NCBI RefSeq assembly: GCF_014805685.1
Contig: NC_060892.1
Coordinates: forward strand, 13,667,990 to 13,731,989
Direction of reading: 5' to 3'
Source of the DNA: Silurus meridionalis
Taxonomy: Eukaryota > Chordata > Actinopteri > Siluriformes > Siluridae
Length of the DNA stretch: 64,000 nucleotides
Shown here: positions 32,355-45,172 of the stretch, one piece after another
Numbering within the stretch: position 1 is the first letter of the stretch
Layout: each line of letters begins with the position of its first letter
Notes under the pieces: model-generated
Told to the model about the DNA's origin: nothing
The model's database searches: none
What the model saw: the letters and a program-made list of their open reading frames with translations, nothing else
Made by a program: the position numbers and the translations under genes

Positions 32355-32900
32355 TCACTGGTTTACTTTATCTGTGTCCGTTGGCTCACGGACGTCACAA
32401 ACATTTTCCTCCTTCTTGTCAAAGTCCTTGGTGTTCATTATAGTCATTTCACCCAGTTCCATATCACTGGCTTTCAAAGCCAGAGAAGATGATTCATCAT
32501 CCTTTTCCTCGTATTTAAGCCCTATGTCATCAGGGATGATCTCCACCTCGATGTCTGAGGAATCCTCGCTCTCTTTAAACCACACCGTCTTCTGTTTGTC
32601 CTTCCTTCTCTCTTTAGTTAGGATAGATCCGACATGGTCTTTAGCTCCATAGGCTTTCGGGTGGAGAGCTGGACTGCTGCGATGCATGTGGTTTGATTGA
32701 ACTCGCATGCCACAGGAATTGCAGTGCCTCCTCTCACGAGGTGTCAATCTTACCCGCCATTTTGGAGCTGCCTCCTGCTTCCTGTCTCTTTTATCTGGTC
32801 TCCTCATTGCCAACCTACTCATGTCAGCTTCGTTCAGAAACCCGTCATTGGTGAACTGCATGCTGTCTCTTGGCCTTAATCCATCAGTGGGCTGAGTACG
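32355..32900 (-). CDS. cdhr5: cdhr5 exon 14: cytoplasmic tail and stop
   Basis: 181 residues, highly charged. It contains HVGSILTKERRKDKQKTVWF near its middle, corresponding to human CDHR5 SILTKERR...AVWF. It then runs acidic (EDSSDIEVEIIPDD) and ends DTDKVNQ, which is not a class I PDZ ligand. Starts after a TGCTTGCAG acceptor. Confidence 0.9.
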   Translation of the reverse strand, partial: RTQPTDGLRPRDSMQFTNDGFLNEADMSRLAMRRPDKRDRKQEAAPKWRVRLTPRERRHCNSCGMRVQSNHMHRSSPALHPKAYGAKDHVGSILTKERRKDKQKTVWFKESEDSSDIEVEIIPDDIGLKYEEKDDESSSLALKASDMELGEMTIMNTKDFDKKEENVCDVREPTDTDKVNQ

Positions 32901-33298
32901 CTGCAAGCATGGACCTAAACACTGAATAGGGGTGTCAGATCAATGACACTTTTTTCCCAATTACAGCTAAATCTAAACATACAATTAAATGCATAATTTA
33001 TTTTCTTTAAGAACTAATTTTTTGCCTTTGTCTCTATAATATAAGCATTCAGAGCTGGACTCACACAGTGATGATGAGAAGATGCTGACCTCTGATAACT
33101 TGAGTGTGTCTGGGTTCCTTTTCTTTAGACGGGAAATGAGATAGCCAATCACGATGAGGCAGAGAACCAGCAAGGCGGCCATTACAAAGCCCAGCAAGGC
33201 CATATCTCCAGCACGGTATCCCTCTGAGGATGACTGGACACCCACGGCTGTGTTAAAAACATTGAAATGCATGGAATATCAGAAAAATTATTATTGTA

Positions 33299-33353
<55 letters not shown>

Positions 33354-34461
33354 CAGCCATAGAGAAATGCACTCACGTGGTAGGACAAGCACAGAAAGAG
33401 CTGCTGTCCCAAACTCACCAGTTGACACATCAACAGCCCGAACCTGCAAGCAGCAAAATTCTTAATATTTATGTGATTATGTTACAACAGTATGAAAAGG
33501 TAGAAGAAGGTTGTGTACTTGCCTGTAAAGCAAAAGACTCAGTCCGAACTGGTTTTTTAAGAAGCACAAATCCGTCTGTGGTTATGTTGACATAACTGCT
33601 GTACTGTACTTCATATCTTATGTCAGGATTTATTCCCTGTCCATGAAAGCACATTCAGAGGTCAGGTCACGCAATATATTAAAAGTCAATATGTACAATT
33701 TATAATACTAAGCTTTTACATCAACATTACACTATAACCAACATTTGCAAAGTCATCATCTCTGGCTCTGACTCTGAAGGGTTTATTTGAAGTCCTATCC
33801 CTGAGCACCATGTTCTCAGGGCCTGAGTTGCTGTAAACATATGCTTCATAGCGGTCCCTCTCGAATTTTGGTGGGTTCCTGCTCTTTTTCATAACCTCAA
33901 TGTTGACTGAAGTCGCAGCAAACTGGTCACGGTTTGACACCTGAGATGCCTAGAGAAATCATTAACAGTATTACAATTATGTGCAATGTGTATTTTGCTT
34001 AAATTACCTATATATGTGTATTCCTCTTTCCTTCTATTCTCAGGATAAGTTCGGACAAATTGTAAATGCAAATTAGCCTACAATTAATGTAATTGTACTG
34101 GTAGAGAAAACTGGAGTAACTTTGATGAAATTTTTTTTTTTTTTTGCACTGTGAAACACATATCATACTATAATTATATTCACTGCTAAAAAAAACGAGT
34201 TTTCCTTTGAAACCTGCAAAAATAAAATTTTAGTTTTTGTGTTATTTTATATCCCATACTGTCTATATCACATAATGCGACTACACTATGTTAGCAAACA
34301 GAATATTTTGTTTCTGTCACTTTAGAAATACATTTTCAATGCTCCTATATCATGCTCCAATATCAAGAGTATAAATAAAAAAATGTAAATGATAGATTAA
34401 CCATTGTCAACAAATGGTATTTTTTTACACATTTAATAATAATAATAATAATAATAATAAC

Positions 34462-34492
<31 letters not shown>

Positions 34493-37400
34493 GTGCATTA
34501 TTTTGCTATGCAAAATCAGTAAACAAAAACTTAGCTACTTACCAAAACTGTGAGTGTTAGTGGGCCTGCGATATCTGCTGGTTTTAGCATGGTTATGTTT
34601 CCTGTATTTTCGTCTATTTGAAATATGTTATCTTCATTTCCTAAAATAAACGAGAAAGTGGAAAATAATCATTTTGTATGCTGACCATAAAGAAAGTTCA
34701 ACTGGATTCAGATATATAGAAAATGTACATAGAAAATAAAAGGTTTGGACATGTGCAGAGGAGGGACATGGGGTATTTTGGTAGGAGAATGCTGAGGATG
34801 GAGCCACCAGGAGGGAGGAAAAGAGGAAGGCCAAGGAGGATGTGGTGAGGGAAGACATGCAGGTGGTTGGGGTGAAAGATGCAGATGTACAGGACAGGGG
34901 GGTATGGAGAAGGATAATCTGCTGTGGCGACCCCTAATGGGAGAAGCGGAAAGAAGAAGAAGAAGATAAAGGTTTAAATTTGTTTTATTTACCTCTAACA
35001 ATTTTATAGCTAATCTCTTCATTTCTGCTTTTGTCTCCATCTCTTGCATAGATTGGTCCTGGATGTAACTGTAGTGGTCCTTCCTAAAATTTTACATTAT
35101 TATTAGATTATCATTTAACAACACTTTTCTTTTTTTAATGCAACTTCACTGTATAGATGTACATTAAATGAACAAGGTGAGGGGAAAAACTTGCATAAGA
35201 CATCTTAAATAACTAAACTGTAGACATTCCTGTGGCCAAAACTTGATCAAGACAAATCTCTGACAGTGAAGACTCCATTCATAAATTAAGAGATTTTCAC
35301 CCTATCAATGGATATACACTTTTCTTTGTTATATACCAAAACTTCAAACGATTAATTTTATTTGACTTGAAACATTTTCCAATAAAGTCCACTAAAATTA
35401 GTTGTTTCAAAAAAAATATAAGTATTAGGACATGGGCGTTCATATAAACCTCTTTCTGCTGTTATATAAAATTAATCCATACCTTCTTATCAAACAGAAT
35501 CGTTTGCTTTAGTGTACAATATTTAACACATTGTTGATTCAATAATAATGTTAATAACATCACATTGTAATTTTTTATTACATTGTATTAAGTATACTGC
35601 ATACCACAACATGTCTAACGTTAGATCAGACTTTTATCTTTGACTTGAGGGCAAATGTTTGTCCACCCTCAGAATAAAAAAAGGAGATAAAAAAAATATT
35701 ATATAAATATATTATATATTATAATATTTTATTATAAAATATTTTACTAGTAAGATATGATTTTCTTTTTCATATCTTCTAAACATTTATTTTTGTAATA
35801 TGTGCTACACACGCATTTACGTTTTTTTTTTGTTTCAATCATTAGGTCTGAAGATTTAGAGGGTTGTAGATAAATTATAACAGCGGATTTAAATAAAAAA
35901 TCTTTTACCTGTCTTTCAGTTAAGTTGACTCTGCCCTTATATCCAACAGTTAGGCATATTTTGGCGGTGCCAATAGTTATTCTCGTACATGGCTGGAACC
36001 AGGGTGGACGGTTGTCAATGTCCTTTATGTTGACTATAATGGTTGTGGTGGCTGTGTAGGAGATTTGCACTGGCAGCGAGTACGGATGAGTATCCTGCAT
36101 AGCATGTGCATGAGGATGTCAGCAATGGAGTATTGCAAAAAAATAAGAAAATTTTCAGTATAACGCAATAGCTATTTATAATCCACGCCTTCATTCAAAA
36201 CAAAGTCTATTTTTACATACCTGCACATATAAGGTCAACGTCACCTGCTGGATGATGTCATAATCCAGAGTTTTGTTGACGAGAATATTTGGCTTATACA
36301 TGTTCTCCAGTCGGAAATATGGGTTCTGCAAAAACAGACAGGTTCCATAAATCATTCCTGTATTAATATCAGAGAAAGACAGTAATAGAAAGATAACCTA
36401 GTTAACTGCCTACCAGAGTTGGTTCTAATGCATAATATAAAACTCCTGAATCATCATCTTTTGCTTCAATCTGGGCCACGCTGCTGTTAACAGGTGTGAG
36501 CTGTGAACAAAGGTGAAAATTTCTGACCTAATGCAGAGACATTTTTGTAAGTCCCTATAAGTAATGACATATTGCTTGCCTCAATATAAATGAAAAAGTG
36601 TAATTAGTGACTTCAGTGAGCACAAAATACATAATTAATCATTTTTAAATGCACAAATTTTTTTTTTACCTCATTAACATCTAGAATATATTTACTTTGG
36701 GCAAAGGTAGGAGGGTTGTCATTGATGTTTTCAACCTGAACGAGCACCGTCAATGTAATCTGTAAATTTAAACAAATAAATTGGGTTGCTATACTTGAAG
36801 ACAGCTGTAAGAAAAATGCTGCAAATAGCACAAGCCCTGAAATAGAGATTCAAGCTGTTCCTTTTTCTAAATTCATTAGCACAGAATTAATTCAGATGTA
36901 AGTGTGACTAATGATGCACGATGTGAGACACTTACACTTCTGGATCCTGTTTTATTGCAGCGTATTTGAACTGTGAGCTCCTCAGGATTTAACAGAGTCT
37001 GAAAAAGAAATTAACACGTTAAAGCCATGAATGATGTCAAAACTGCTTCAGGTTTCCAGTTAATTTATTTATAGTAGCTGGAGATGTTTTAGGTAGCCTT
37101 AAGCACTCTTATCAGAACAAGAGGTCATGCTTGAAAGGGTGGAACGATTTCAAGAAATGTTCTGGGAACTGTGACCTTATCGCAAATGTGGGTGTGAACT
37201 TGGATGTGCAGAATTCTCATGTTTTTTTGTTGCTGAGTTTGCAGTGTCACTGGTCAAAAAGTGTAGAGGGCAATTACAACAGTTTGGAAAGAGATATTAA
37301 AGGAACCTACTTCAAAGTCCAGGCGTTTCTTCACGATTAGATCTAAGCCCCTCAGGTCGAAAGCATTGTCTGGGTTCTCGGTGAGAGTCAGTGTGACGTT

Positions 37401-37908
37401 CTTTGTTGATGTGTTAATACGTACAACAACGGCATCGATTGTGTTGTTCTCTTTAATAGTCACAGGCTCTGAGGGAACTGAACAAACTGAAGAGAGAAGG
37501 CAAATATCATCATGCTTAATGAACCACAACCCAGCCTACAAATAAACAAATGAAAATAAACCACGCTGCTATTTTTTGTTTGTTGGTTTAGGGTTTGAAT
37601 ATTTATGAGTGTCAGTACACAATATTGTAGTGTTACATTTCTGAATGATTGAACAATGTAGCACATTTTAACTTTTCTCTAAATCTGTCAGAAACCTGAT
37701 AAAGCCATGTATCCAGGTAAGCAGATACCAACATGTATCCTAGCCATAACAAACAAGCATTATACAGGCCACATCAACACGTAAAGCGATTCAAATTCTA
37801 AAACAAGCCTTACTTACTTTTTTCAGCCAGGTAGAATTTGTGAAGGAGGAACACTATCAGGCAGCTGAAGGCGGTGTTTAGGGATTTTAGTTTATATTTC
37901 CTTTCCAT
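32355..37908 (-). CDS. cdhr5: Cadherin-related family member 5 (CDHR5), 14 coding exons, 692 aa
   Basis: Intestinal/renal brush-border cadherin; in mammals it pairs with CDHR2 to link microvillus tips. Coding exons, 5' to 3': 37818-37908, 37311-37486, 36936-36998, 36670-36759, 36414-36500, 36221-36325, 35909-36094, 34993-35083, 34543-34640, 33743-33949, 33523-33636, 33377-33443, 33090-33247, 32355-32900. They sum to 2079 nt and phases agree at every junction. Residues 1-30 hold a signal peptide; four cadherin repeats cover about 31-456. Linkers are ENINDNPP (120-127, canonical Ca-binding), KDIDNRPPWFQPC (228-240, matching human) and KKSRNPP (350-356, acidic residues lost). Membrane span about 474-497. 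The tail carries VGSILTKERR and TVWF (601-619), the CDHR5 hallmark. Odd: no mucin repeat before the membrane, and the donor after exon 11 is GC. The start at 37,908 is chosen for its signal peptide; an in-frame upstream ATG lies at 38,049. Confidence 0.92.
33090..33247 (-). CDS. cdhr5: cdhr5 exon 13: membrane span
   Basis: Encodes the juxtamembrane SSSEGYRAGD, then the hydrophobic ALLGFVMAALLVLCLIVIGY and the stop-transfer RLKKRN. The donor GTCAGC is weak but keeps phase 0 into the tail exon. A (TAA)n tract lies in the short intron just upstream. Confidence 0.85.
33301..33351. repeat. (AAT)n microsatellite in a cdhr5 intron
   Basis: About 17 AAT triplets in the 129-bp intron between exons 12 and 13, taking up about 40% of that intron. 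Confidence 0.95.
33517..33522 (-). promoter_or_regulatory. GC-type 5' splice site of cdhr5 intron 11
   Basis: On the minus strand exon 11 ends ...TTTACAG and the intron begins GCAAGT. This is the consensus of the rare GC-AG intron class (strong CAG|GCAAGT match). A GT donor that keeps the frame is not visible nearby. Confidence 0.75.
34432..34493. repeat. (AAT)n microsatellite in a cdhr5 intron
   Basis: About 20 AAT triplets with one CAA interruption, between exons 9 and 10. Confidence 0.95.
34740..34965 (+). mobile_element. RTE LINE 3' fragment in a cdhr5 intron, antisense to the gene
   Basis: Matches the 3' end of the RTE LINE: the GGTTTGGACATGTGCAGAGG text, GGATGGAGCCACCAGGAGG, GTGGCGACCCCTAATGGGAG, (GAA)n. 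It lies between exons 8 and 9. Confidence 0.88.
37818..37908 (-). CDS. cdhr5: cdhr5 exon 1: start codon and signal peptide
   Basis: Encodes 30 residues plus one base. The hydrophobic core TAFSCLIVFLLH follows a basic start (MERKYKLK). The donor is a strong GTAAGT. An in-frame ATG 141 nt upstream would add a long polar leader before this core, so the shorter start is preferred. Confidence 0.75.
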
Positions 37909-38049
37909 GTCCCAATATGTGATAAACACGAATAGAGTATGGAGGACTAGAGGGGACCGTGGCACCAGCTGGTACTTCTTCACATAAAGCACTGACTGTG
38001 TTAGCGGATGAGTGGGAGTCAACTCCCGTCGCAATGTTTGTGACTTCAT

Positions 38050-40214
38050 CTTACGGTCATATATTGCCTAAAGAGCTTGCCAACAACGGACTGCTCCCTC
38101 CTACAAAAATACTTGCATCTGCTTTTGAGGGGGGCATTTTGTATTAGTGCTCAGCACAGCAAGAGCGCAAGAATGTGCCTGCAGAAAGAAAAGGATTTGA
38201 AGCATATTGTTTTTGAGAGAAACACATTATATTTCCAGATAATAAAGGTTCAGGCTGCATTATAAAATACAACAGTCTGGGTTTCAGAATGTAGATTAGG
38301 CCTAGTCTTAATGTAGACCTGATCAGAAATCCAATTAAAATATTTCTAAAATATTGAACAAAAAAATTGTTGAATTCTCAAATCTGATTGCCATTAACTG
38401 TAGTGTAGCTACATTTTACAGATCTTTATAACGCACTTAATTTAATAAATTATTGTATCAATATGTCAGGATCTAATAGTGGATTATCAGCAAATGAAGA
38501 TAGTGTTTTGTGTAAAATTTGAAGAAAAGAAACTGAACCATGAGCTTTGAATAGGAACTATGGGTATGTTGGCAAGAAACATACAGACTACATGCAAGAG
38601 CATAGTACATACTACAACAAATTTCATCCACAAACGCTTAACCAGAAAACAAGAATGTAAATAGTTATGCTAAGAAGGCATAATGAAATGAAGGTGAGGA
38701 TGTGTGACAAGATTATGCAATGTGCTTGGGGTGGTGGTTATTGTTCCTGTGACATTGCATAGACAGGATGCATGATGGGAGAGCAATCGTAATATAAAAG
38801 TATGGTGTTGAACGTGACTACTACAATATACTGTATATTGGTAAAAGGAATCCACATCTTTCACCAGTATACAAAATAATAATAAAATAAATAAATAAGC
38901 CTGATCAAACCCAATCCCTGCAATCTTTGTAGCTTTGTCATGTTATTAAATTCTTCTTCTGTACCCATCAGTAGACTCAGTCATGACAAGCTCCTGTGTA
39001 GGCAAGCAAAATCTCATGAAGTGGCTTCGCTTCACTTGGCAGCCCTCCACCTCTACACCCTGCTGCTGTGTGTGTGGGAACAACAGGCACACACATTTAC
39101 ATGAAACACACACATTGTGCACCCATGTAGATGCCTGCCAGTGTCATGCATTTGAAAAAGACTGCACAGCTGGCCTGAATGCTGCATTGTTGCATAAGTT
39201 TGAAACACTGTAAATGCTTTGCCAAAAACTAATCCAATTACTAGCCTGTGTTAATTACAGTCATACCACAGCTCTGTTTAATTCTCAAATCTGATTCTTC
39301 AGTGAGTGTTGTGTTTTTATTACATCAACTGATGATGACAGTATTGCAATCTGCAAGGCAATTCACAAGTTCATATTTTAATGCAATCTTTTTAATGTCA
39401 TATTTCTGAGAGAAACATTTTACATAGCAAATGCTCCATGTAATCAAATGTAATAAAACAAACCAGATATGTAAAAATGTCTTCTTATTAAGCATCTGCT
39501 ATATTTTTAATATGGTGGTGCTTTCATTAAGGAGCTGTTTATATGGAAAGAAACACTCTTATCAGCACTTATAAATAAATACTGATAAAGCTGGAACTTT
39601 AGGGTTTAATTCACAAGAAAGCCACAGGACAGAGGATGTTGTGTTTTGTGGTTTTACTGTGAAAGGATGTAGCCCCATTTTTGTCTTTCAATAGAGAGAG
39701 GGAAAAAGAATCAGGTGGGGACAAATTGTACATTGTGCCATTGTTTAACAAATACAAATAGCAAATAAATGTGATAAAAATGTAATAAAAATCCAGGACA
39801 TTTTGTTTATGGAAAATGGGATGGTAGCCTATTACACCACCCTGTCATTTAATATTTCTAAAGTCATGTTGTGCTATATTTATTGCTGAACTAAAACTAA
39901 GTATCAGTTAATATAGAATGCATCAATATGTTTTAATGGATTTGTAAAAACTTGTTGTTTAAGATATTTCAGAATCAACATTGACAAATTATTTGCATGT
40001 ACATATTAGTGTACAAGTACATTTTCTGCATCAGTGAAATATTTATACATTTTAAAAATACATTTATGATTTTTTTTTTGGCTGTAATAAATATATACAG
40101 TCTGCTACAATGGCTTAAGATAAAAGTTTGTATTAACAGTTTTGCATTTAAGTGACCTTCACTGAACAGTACACCTCAACAATGATGGATCTATAATAGA
40201 TGCATATTCTGTGC
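38050..40214. other. Intergenic upstream of cdhr5
   Basis: No convincing coding frame or RNA gene. 38,050-38,200 is the presumed cdhr5 promoter and 5' UTR region, but I see no clear TATA or initiator. The rest is unremarkable AT-rich sequence. Confidence 0.4.
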
Positions 40215-40440
40215 CACGGAGATGATTATTGGTTCCCTTTTGAGTAGGGTTCCTCTTAAGGTTTCTTCCTCATACCATCACTGGGAGAATTTCATTAGGG
40301 ATAAACTCATAAGAAACAAACTTATAGGCACTAAACTTGTACATTCCAACCTCATGACCTCTTTATCTCTGCAAAGCTGCTTTAGGGTTAACTGGACACC
40401 TGTCAGTCAGAAAGCTCAGAGTTACAGTATATAAGAGCTT
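40215..40440 (+). mobile_element. LINE 3' tail fragment (same family as 23,205)
   Basis: GGTTCCCTTTTGAGTAGGG, GTTTCTTCCTCATACCATC, GGGATAAACTCATAAG match the L2-like tail; degenerate, with the terminal part scrambled. Confidence 0.6.
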
Positions 40441-40794
40441 TGGAGCATGTTCTTTAAAGTACAGACTATTGTATAGGTGCATCTGAGAAGGTCAGGAGTT
40501 CTAGCATCACCCTTGCATGAAAGAAAATTGTGCTGAACTGCAGCTTATATTTACAACAGCAGAAGGCAGCATTGTGCAAGATTCATGATTCATTCACTTT
40601 ATCATATATTGTGATGCATATCCAGCCTACACTTTATTTTGAATACCTTTAACACACTTCTTATTCATTCAATTATACAATCAGCGAAACATGTTAACAC
40701 AAAAGAATAAAATTATTTATGTACAGGTCAAAATTATATACTATTTGGTCCTTGTCTATTGTCCCTTTTTTATGATAATATAAACCCTTGGTAA

Positions 40795-41430
40795 GGTCAT
40801 GGATTTTCATACCACTTCTATGCAGATGACACTCGTTCCATCCTCTCATTCCCTAACTCAGATAATCATGTTTCCTTTTAGATCTCAGCTTGTCTGGCAG
40901 ATCTAAAACTGAACTGCTGTTCATGTCAAGGTGTCTTGTGATCATCTTGGGCAACTCTCAGATCTCTCCTTCTGTCACAAACTGATCAGCTGACCTTTTT
41001 TTCTCACACATTACTAATTTTACAGACTTGTGGAAATTTTGTTCTTTACAACATTAGAAGAATTCGTCCATGGATTTCTAGCCACACTGGACACTCAGGT
41101 GGTTGTCAGGTCTTCCTCTGAGGGATATTCCACCTATGCATATATCCAACCCTAATCCCAAATGCAACTGCATGCTTTGTTTCTAACCATCCCCACACCA
41201 GCCCACTGATTCGCTCTCTCGAATTGCTTCCTGTAGCTGCTGTATCAGATTTAAAACACTCAAGCTTGCCCGCAATGCCAAAAACAGATCAGCACCCACC
41301 TTCCTTAAAGCACTTATCTCACCCCGCACTGCACCAAACTCTATCTGATTCTTTAGCACTGCTCGAATGATCCCACCATCTCTCAGGGTACAAGGAAGAC
41401 ATGCTTGAAGACTTTTCCCTGGCATCTAAG
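40795..41430 (+). mobile_element. LINE reverse-transcriptase relic with YADD box (L2/Rex-like)
   Basis: HFYADDTRSILSFP is readable at about 40,808-40,850, the catalytic YADD motif. Decayed C-terminal text follows: NIRRIRPWISSHT (41,050), then PLIRSLELLPVAA with PPSLKHLSHPALHQ (41,200-41,340). Frames are broken, with stops throughout. Confidence 0.75.
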
Positions 41431-44362
41431 TGATCAAATGAACTTTCCCAAGATGTCTGAGTAACTGCTAAGTCACTAGCAGTTTCCAAACAACACATTT
41501 TTCCAAAAGTACTTATATTACTTTATGTTTTTTTGCTGCTGTGTCTCTACATTAATCTATTGGTGGAATTAGTATGAAGTGAGGTTTGAAATCAAAGTTG
41601 GTTTGTAGCCAGTGTCTAAACCCTGTGTAGGAGAGATGAACAGGCACATATATATTTATTCTACTTTTCACCTTAAATAGAAGGTTAAAATAAATCAATG
41701 TGTTTCAGGTCAGTCACTATTTTTAGACTGCTGTTTTACCCTTCAATTTACGCTTAGAAACTGTTTGCCCCTTCTTCTGTCTCGACACACTTTTTTTTAA
41801 GCTAAGAGAAAGGGTAAAAGCCTGGCCCAGTTTCAGATATTGAAGTGACTTTGACATTGCTGGTGAATGACACGACTTATGAATAACATTGTCCTATGTT
41901 ATTCTGAGAGTGCACGATTTGCAATACTTTGATAAAACCTTCACTTAAAGATGAGTTTAATGATCTAAAAAGTGCTACACATTAAAGCATAAATCACATT
42001 CTGTATTTGATAAATTGCCTTTGTTGATATGCAAATGTCAGAAACATTTCCAATAGTCTGATTATGGATTATGATCGACACTGCTGATTGTTTTGGGTTT
42101 GCAGAAGCAAAAGTTACTAATGATTTCAAATGCACACTCTTTATGTCAAGGCGACATCGTTTAAACAGTAAATTAGATCCTGTGGTTGGCTTGATTGCAA
42201 ATATACACACATATTGATTAAACTGTAATGAACAAAGACTCCTTTGATTCGCAATGATCTTAAAACAAATATCTAATAATAATAATAGTAGATATCTAAT
42301 CAGTAGATATTCTAATATCAAATATATATTCCCAGCCTTACAAAAAGCAAGTGTAATCCCCACAATTAAAGGTTCCAATAAAACATTGAGATTAGAGCAT
42401 TTAGTTACATTTATCTGGTTTATTTTTATGTTTTTAACCCTCAATTTAATATTCAAAAGAGCCTCTACTGATCAAAGAGCTATAGTTTATTGGCCACAGA
42501 TTACAGATAAAAAAACTTGTCACTAATTCCTATGTAAATGTCCATTCTAAAATCAATAGTCTGAATAAAACACTATAAAACAACTTCACACTATGATTTA
42601 ACTGTTACTCTTTGATTACAGCACCGCCTTAAGATTCACACATATTATTCACAGCCAAGTCTTATTACTTTTCATTTCAATCTGCTAAGATTTCTGTGCC
42701 CTCCTCAGAAAGCTTTTGCTGCGGCTTCTATTGCAGCATCTACATAAACATACTGCATACTGTATATTGTTATAAACATCCTACAACAATGAGTATAATT
42801 TGAATAGTCAATAATTGCAAAGTCTTGCCAATATTGTCTGTTAATTGCTATTGCCATGCTCTTGAGCCTTGCCTTAATTTTTACAAATGCTCTTCAGATG
42901 TGCCCTTTGTCCAGACTGTTTGCTGTCCCTGTGTTTGCCCTGCTTCAATATTGATCCTGGGTTGTGTTTTAGAATTGTTATTAAACCCACTATGCAAGGA
43001 TTCTCAACTATCTTCCAAGTCCTTTTCCTTAGAAGCAGCTAATTCACAGGGGCTTGTACAGCAGACTCTGCATAATCTAAGGCTAATAATAAAATATGTA
43101 AAAAAATAAAAAAATAAATAAAATGCTGTTATTTAACACAAAACGTATATTTAATAATATGGTTCTGATGTTCTGTAAAGAGATTTTTATGTAACATTTA
43201 GTGCAGAGGTCTCCGATGTCGGTGCTTTGTAGTGGTCTGCAAGTTTTCTTTCACAGGAAACTTTTTTTCTGGTTTCTTAGTAAAGTTGTTCTTTTAGTGT
43301 AAATAATTTTGAGAGAAAAAGTACATTAAGATGATAACAGGAATCAACTTGCCTTGCAGACATTCCACAATATTAAACATACCTATGAATACTTAAAAAA
43401 ATAATGTCATTAATGTATACAAATGATAGTGTTTGCATATTGCTATTATATAAAGTTGCTTGTTAAAGAAAAATAATGGTATTGAGAAAACCTTTTTATT
43501 TTTTATTTTTTGATATTATTATCATGGTGGACTAAACTCCCTGCTTATTAACCAGTTATTTAGCATTTTATTTCTTAACTACAATGAAATATTCAATTAC
43601 CAGTCTCAAAATAATTGTAAAGATATAAAGAATCAATAAATTGATCATTATTATATATACACATGCATGGTAATGGCATAACACTGTATTATAAATCCAT
43701 TAATTTGTGGCTGATTGGAAATAAAGTTCAATCGTTTCTTGCTGTTACTGTAATAAATCAGCTTGAGTTATCAACCCAGAAATAGAATGGGTAGGAGACG
43801 CTGTCATATGGTGGGAACCGTTTTTTGCTAATTGTGCTATAAACTATTTTTGTTATGGAGCAATTAACATCAAGCAGAGACAGAAGTGTAAGAATATGCA
43901 GCTGTGGAAAGAAAGCAGTAATACGTTTAACTCCTTCAACTCCTGGCTTATTATACTGATTTTTTTTTTCATCTTAAAGTATGTTGTTCAGTAGCTACAA
44001 TGCATTATTCATTAACTACAACATAATTAAGGTCTTTTGAACATCACACAGAAGAAGAACATTAACACATCAAAGATTTTTTTTTATCTGGATTTCTTTA
44101 TGATTGTCAAAAGATGGATAACATGTATGAACATGGCTTTAAATAAAAGTTCTGAAACTGTCTTGTTGATGGTATTAAACATCTCTTGTTTTAATATTCT
44201 GTAGAGTACCTAAGAAATGTAGAGGGCTTTGGATGTGTTACATTATTGCAAGATGTTTTTCTTAAGCTTGTGAAATTGTGTGTATGATCAATACCTCTAA
44301 TGTAATATATTTATATCATAATAATATAATAGTGTATATAATAGTGTAGTATAATGATACCT
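41431..44362. other. Intergenic, no gene recognised
   Basis: AT-rich. The minus strand at 41,965-42,456 has a 163-codon open frame rich in Ile/Leu/Asn with no recognised homology. I treat it as unproven (see findings). Confidence 0.35.
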
Positions 44363-44720
44363 ATAGTGCCTTGTGAAAGTATTTACCTCCCCTTGATATT
44401 CATGATCCACTTGATAAACCACTCCTACATAGCTTTAGCAGTATGTTTAAGCTCATTGTCTTGCTGTAAGGGGAACCTTTATCCAAATGTAAAATCTCTG
44501 TCAGAATGAAACACATTTTCCTCAAAAATTGATCTGCATTTATCATAATTTTCTACAATCTTGACCTATTCCCAGCATCATTTTTTCAAACTCATGCTTT
44601 ACTATGGGAGTGGTGTTGTTGCAGTGATTGGAAGTGCTGGGTGTGTGCCGCACGTAGCCTTTCTCATAATGGGCAAAATCTTTGTAGCCTTCTCTGACCA
44701 GAGAACATTCCTTTAATTTT
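44363..44720. repeat. Degenerate dispersed repeat (Tc1-type end)
   Basis: Starts AGTGCCTTGTGAAAGTATTT, wording frequent at fish Tc1-like transposon ends, and continues with TCATTGTCTTGCTG and CTCTGACCAGAGAAC. Family assignment is uncertain and no transposase is visible. Confidence 0.4.
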
Positions 44721-44954
44721 TTCTTTTCTTTTCTTTTATTATTTTTTTTTTACAAATCACTGGTCTGAAGTGCCTTTAGTGTGGTCATAACTATAATTAT
44801 TTCAGAGAGGTTATGGCTTCATGGAATATTATTTCCAAAGACAATCATGTTGAACCAAACATACAATATCTGTATTAATAAAACATTCTAAAATTAACAG
44901 AAACTATTCCTTTTTTTTATTTGTTAAGTTTTGAGTTTTAATTACTTATTGCTG

Positions 44955-45172
44955 TTTACTGCAGTGGCCCAATGTCTCTGAGTTGCTGATTCAAAGGTCA
45001 CAGGTTCAAACCATCACTGTTAGGTCTTTGATTAAGGCCCTTAAATTCTTATGCTCCAGGGATGCTGTATAATGACTAACCCTGAGCCCTGACCCGAACC
45101 TCTTAACAAGCTGGGAAGTGAAAAGGAAAGAATTTAATAGTATATGTGATAAATAATGGCTTTTATCTCTTC
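44955..45172 (+). mobile_element. tRNA-headed SINE, degenerate
   Basis: The tRNA-like head carries a box-B-like AGGTTCAAACC (45,002-45,012), followed by body text (GATTAAGGCCCTTAAATTC, TATGCTCCAGGGATGC, CCTGAGCCCTGACC, AACAAGCTGGGAAG) and a weak tail (TATATGTGATAAATAATGG). A better preserved head of the same SINE type sits at 63,450-63,500. Confidence 0.72.
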
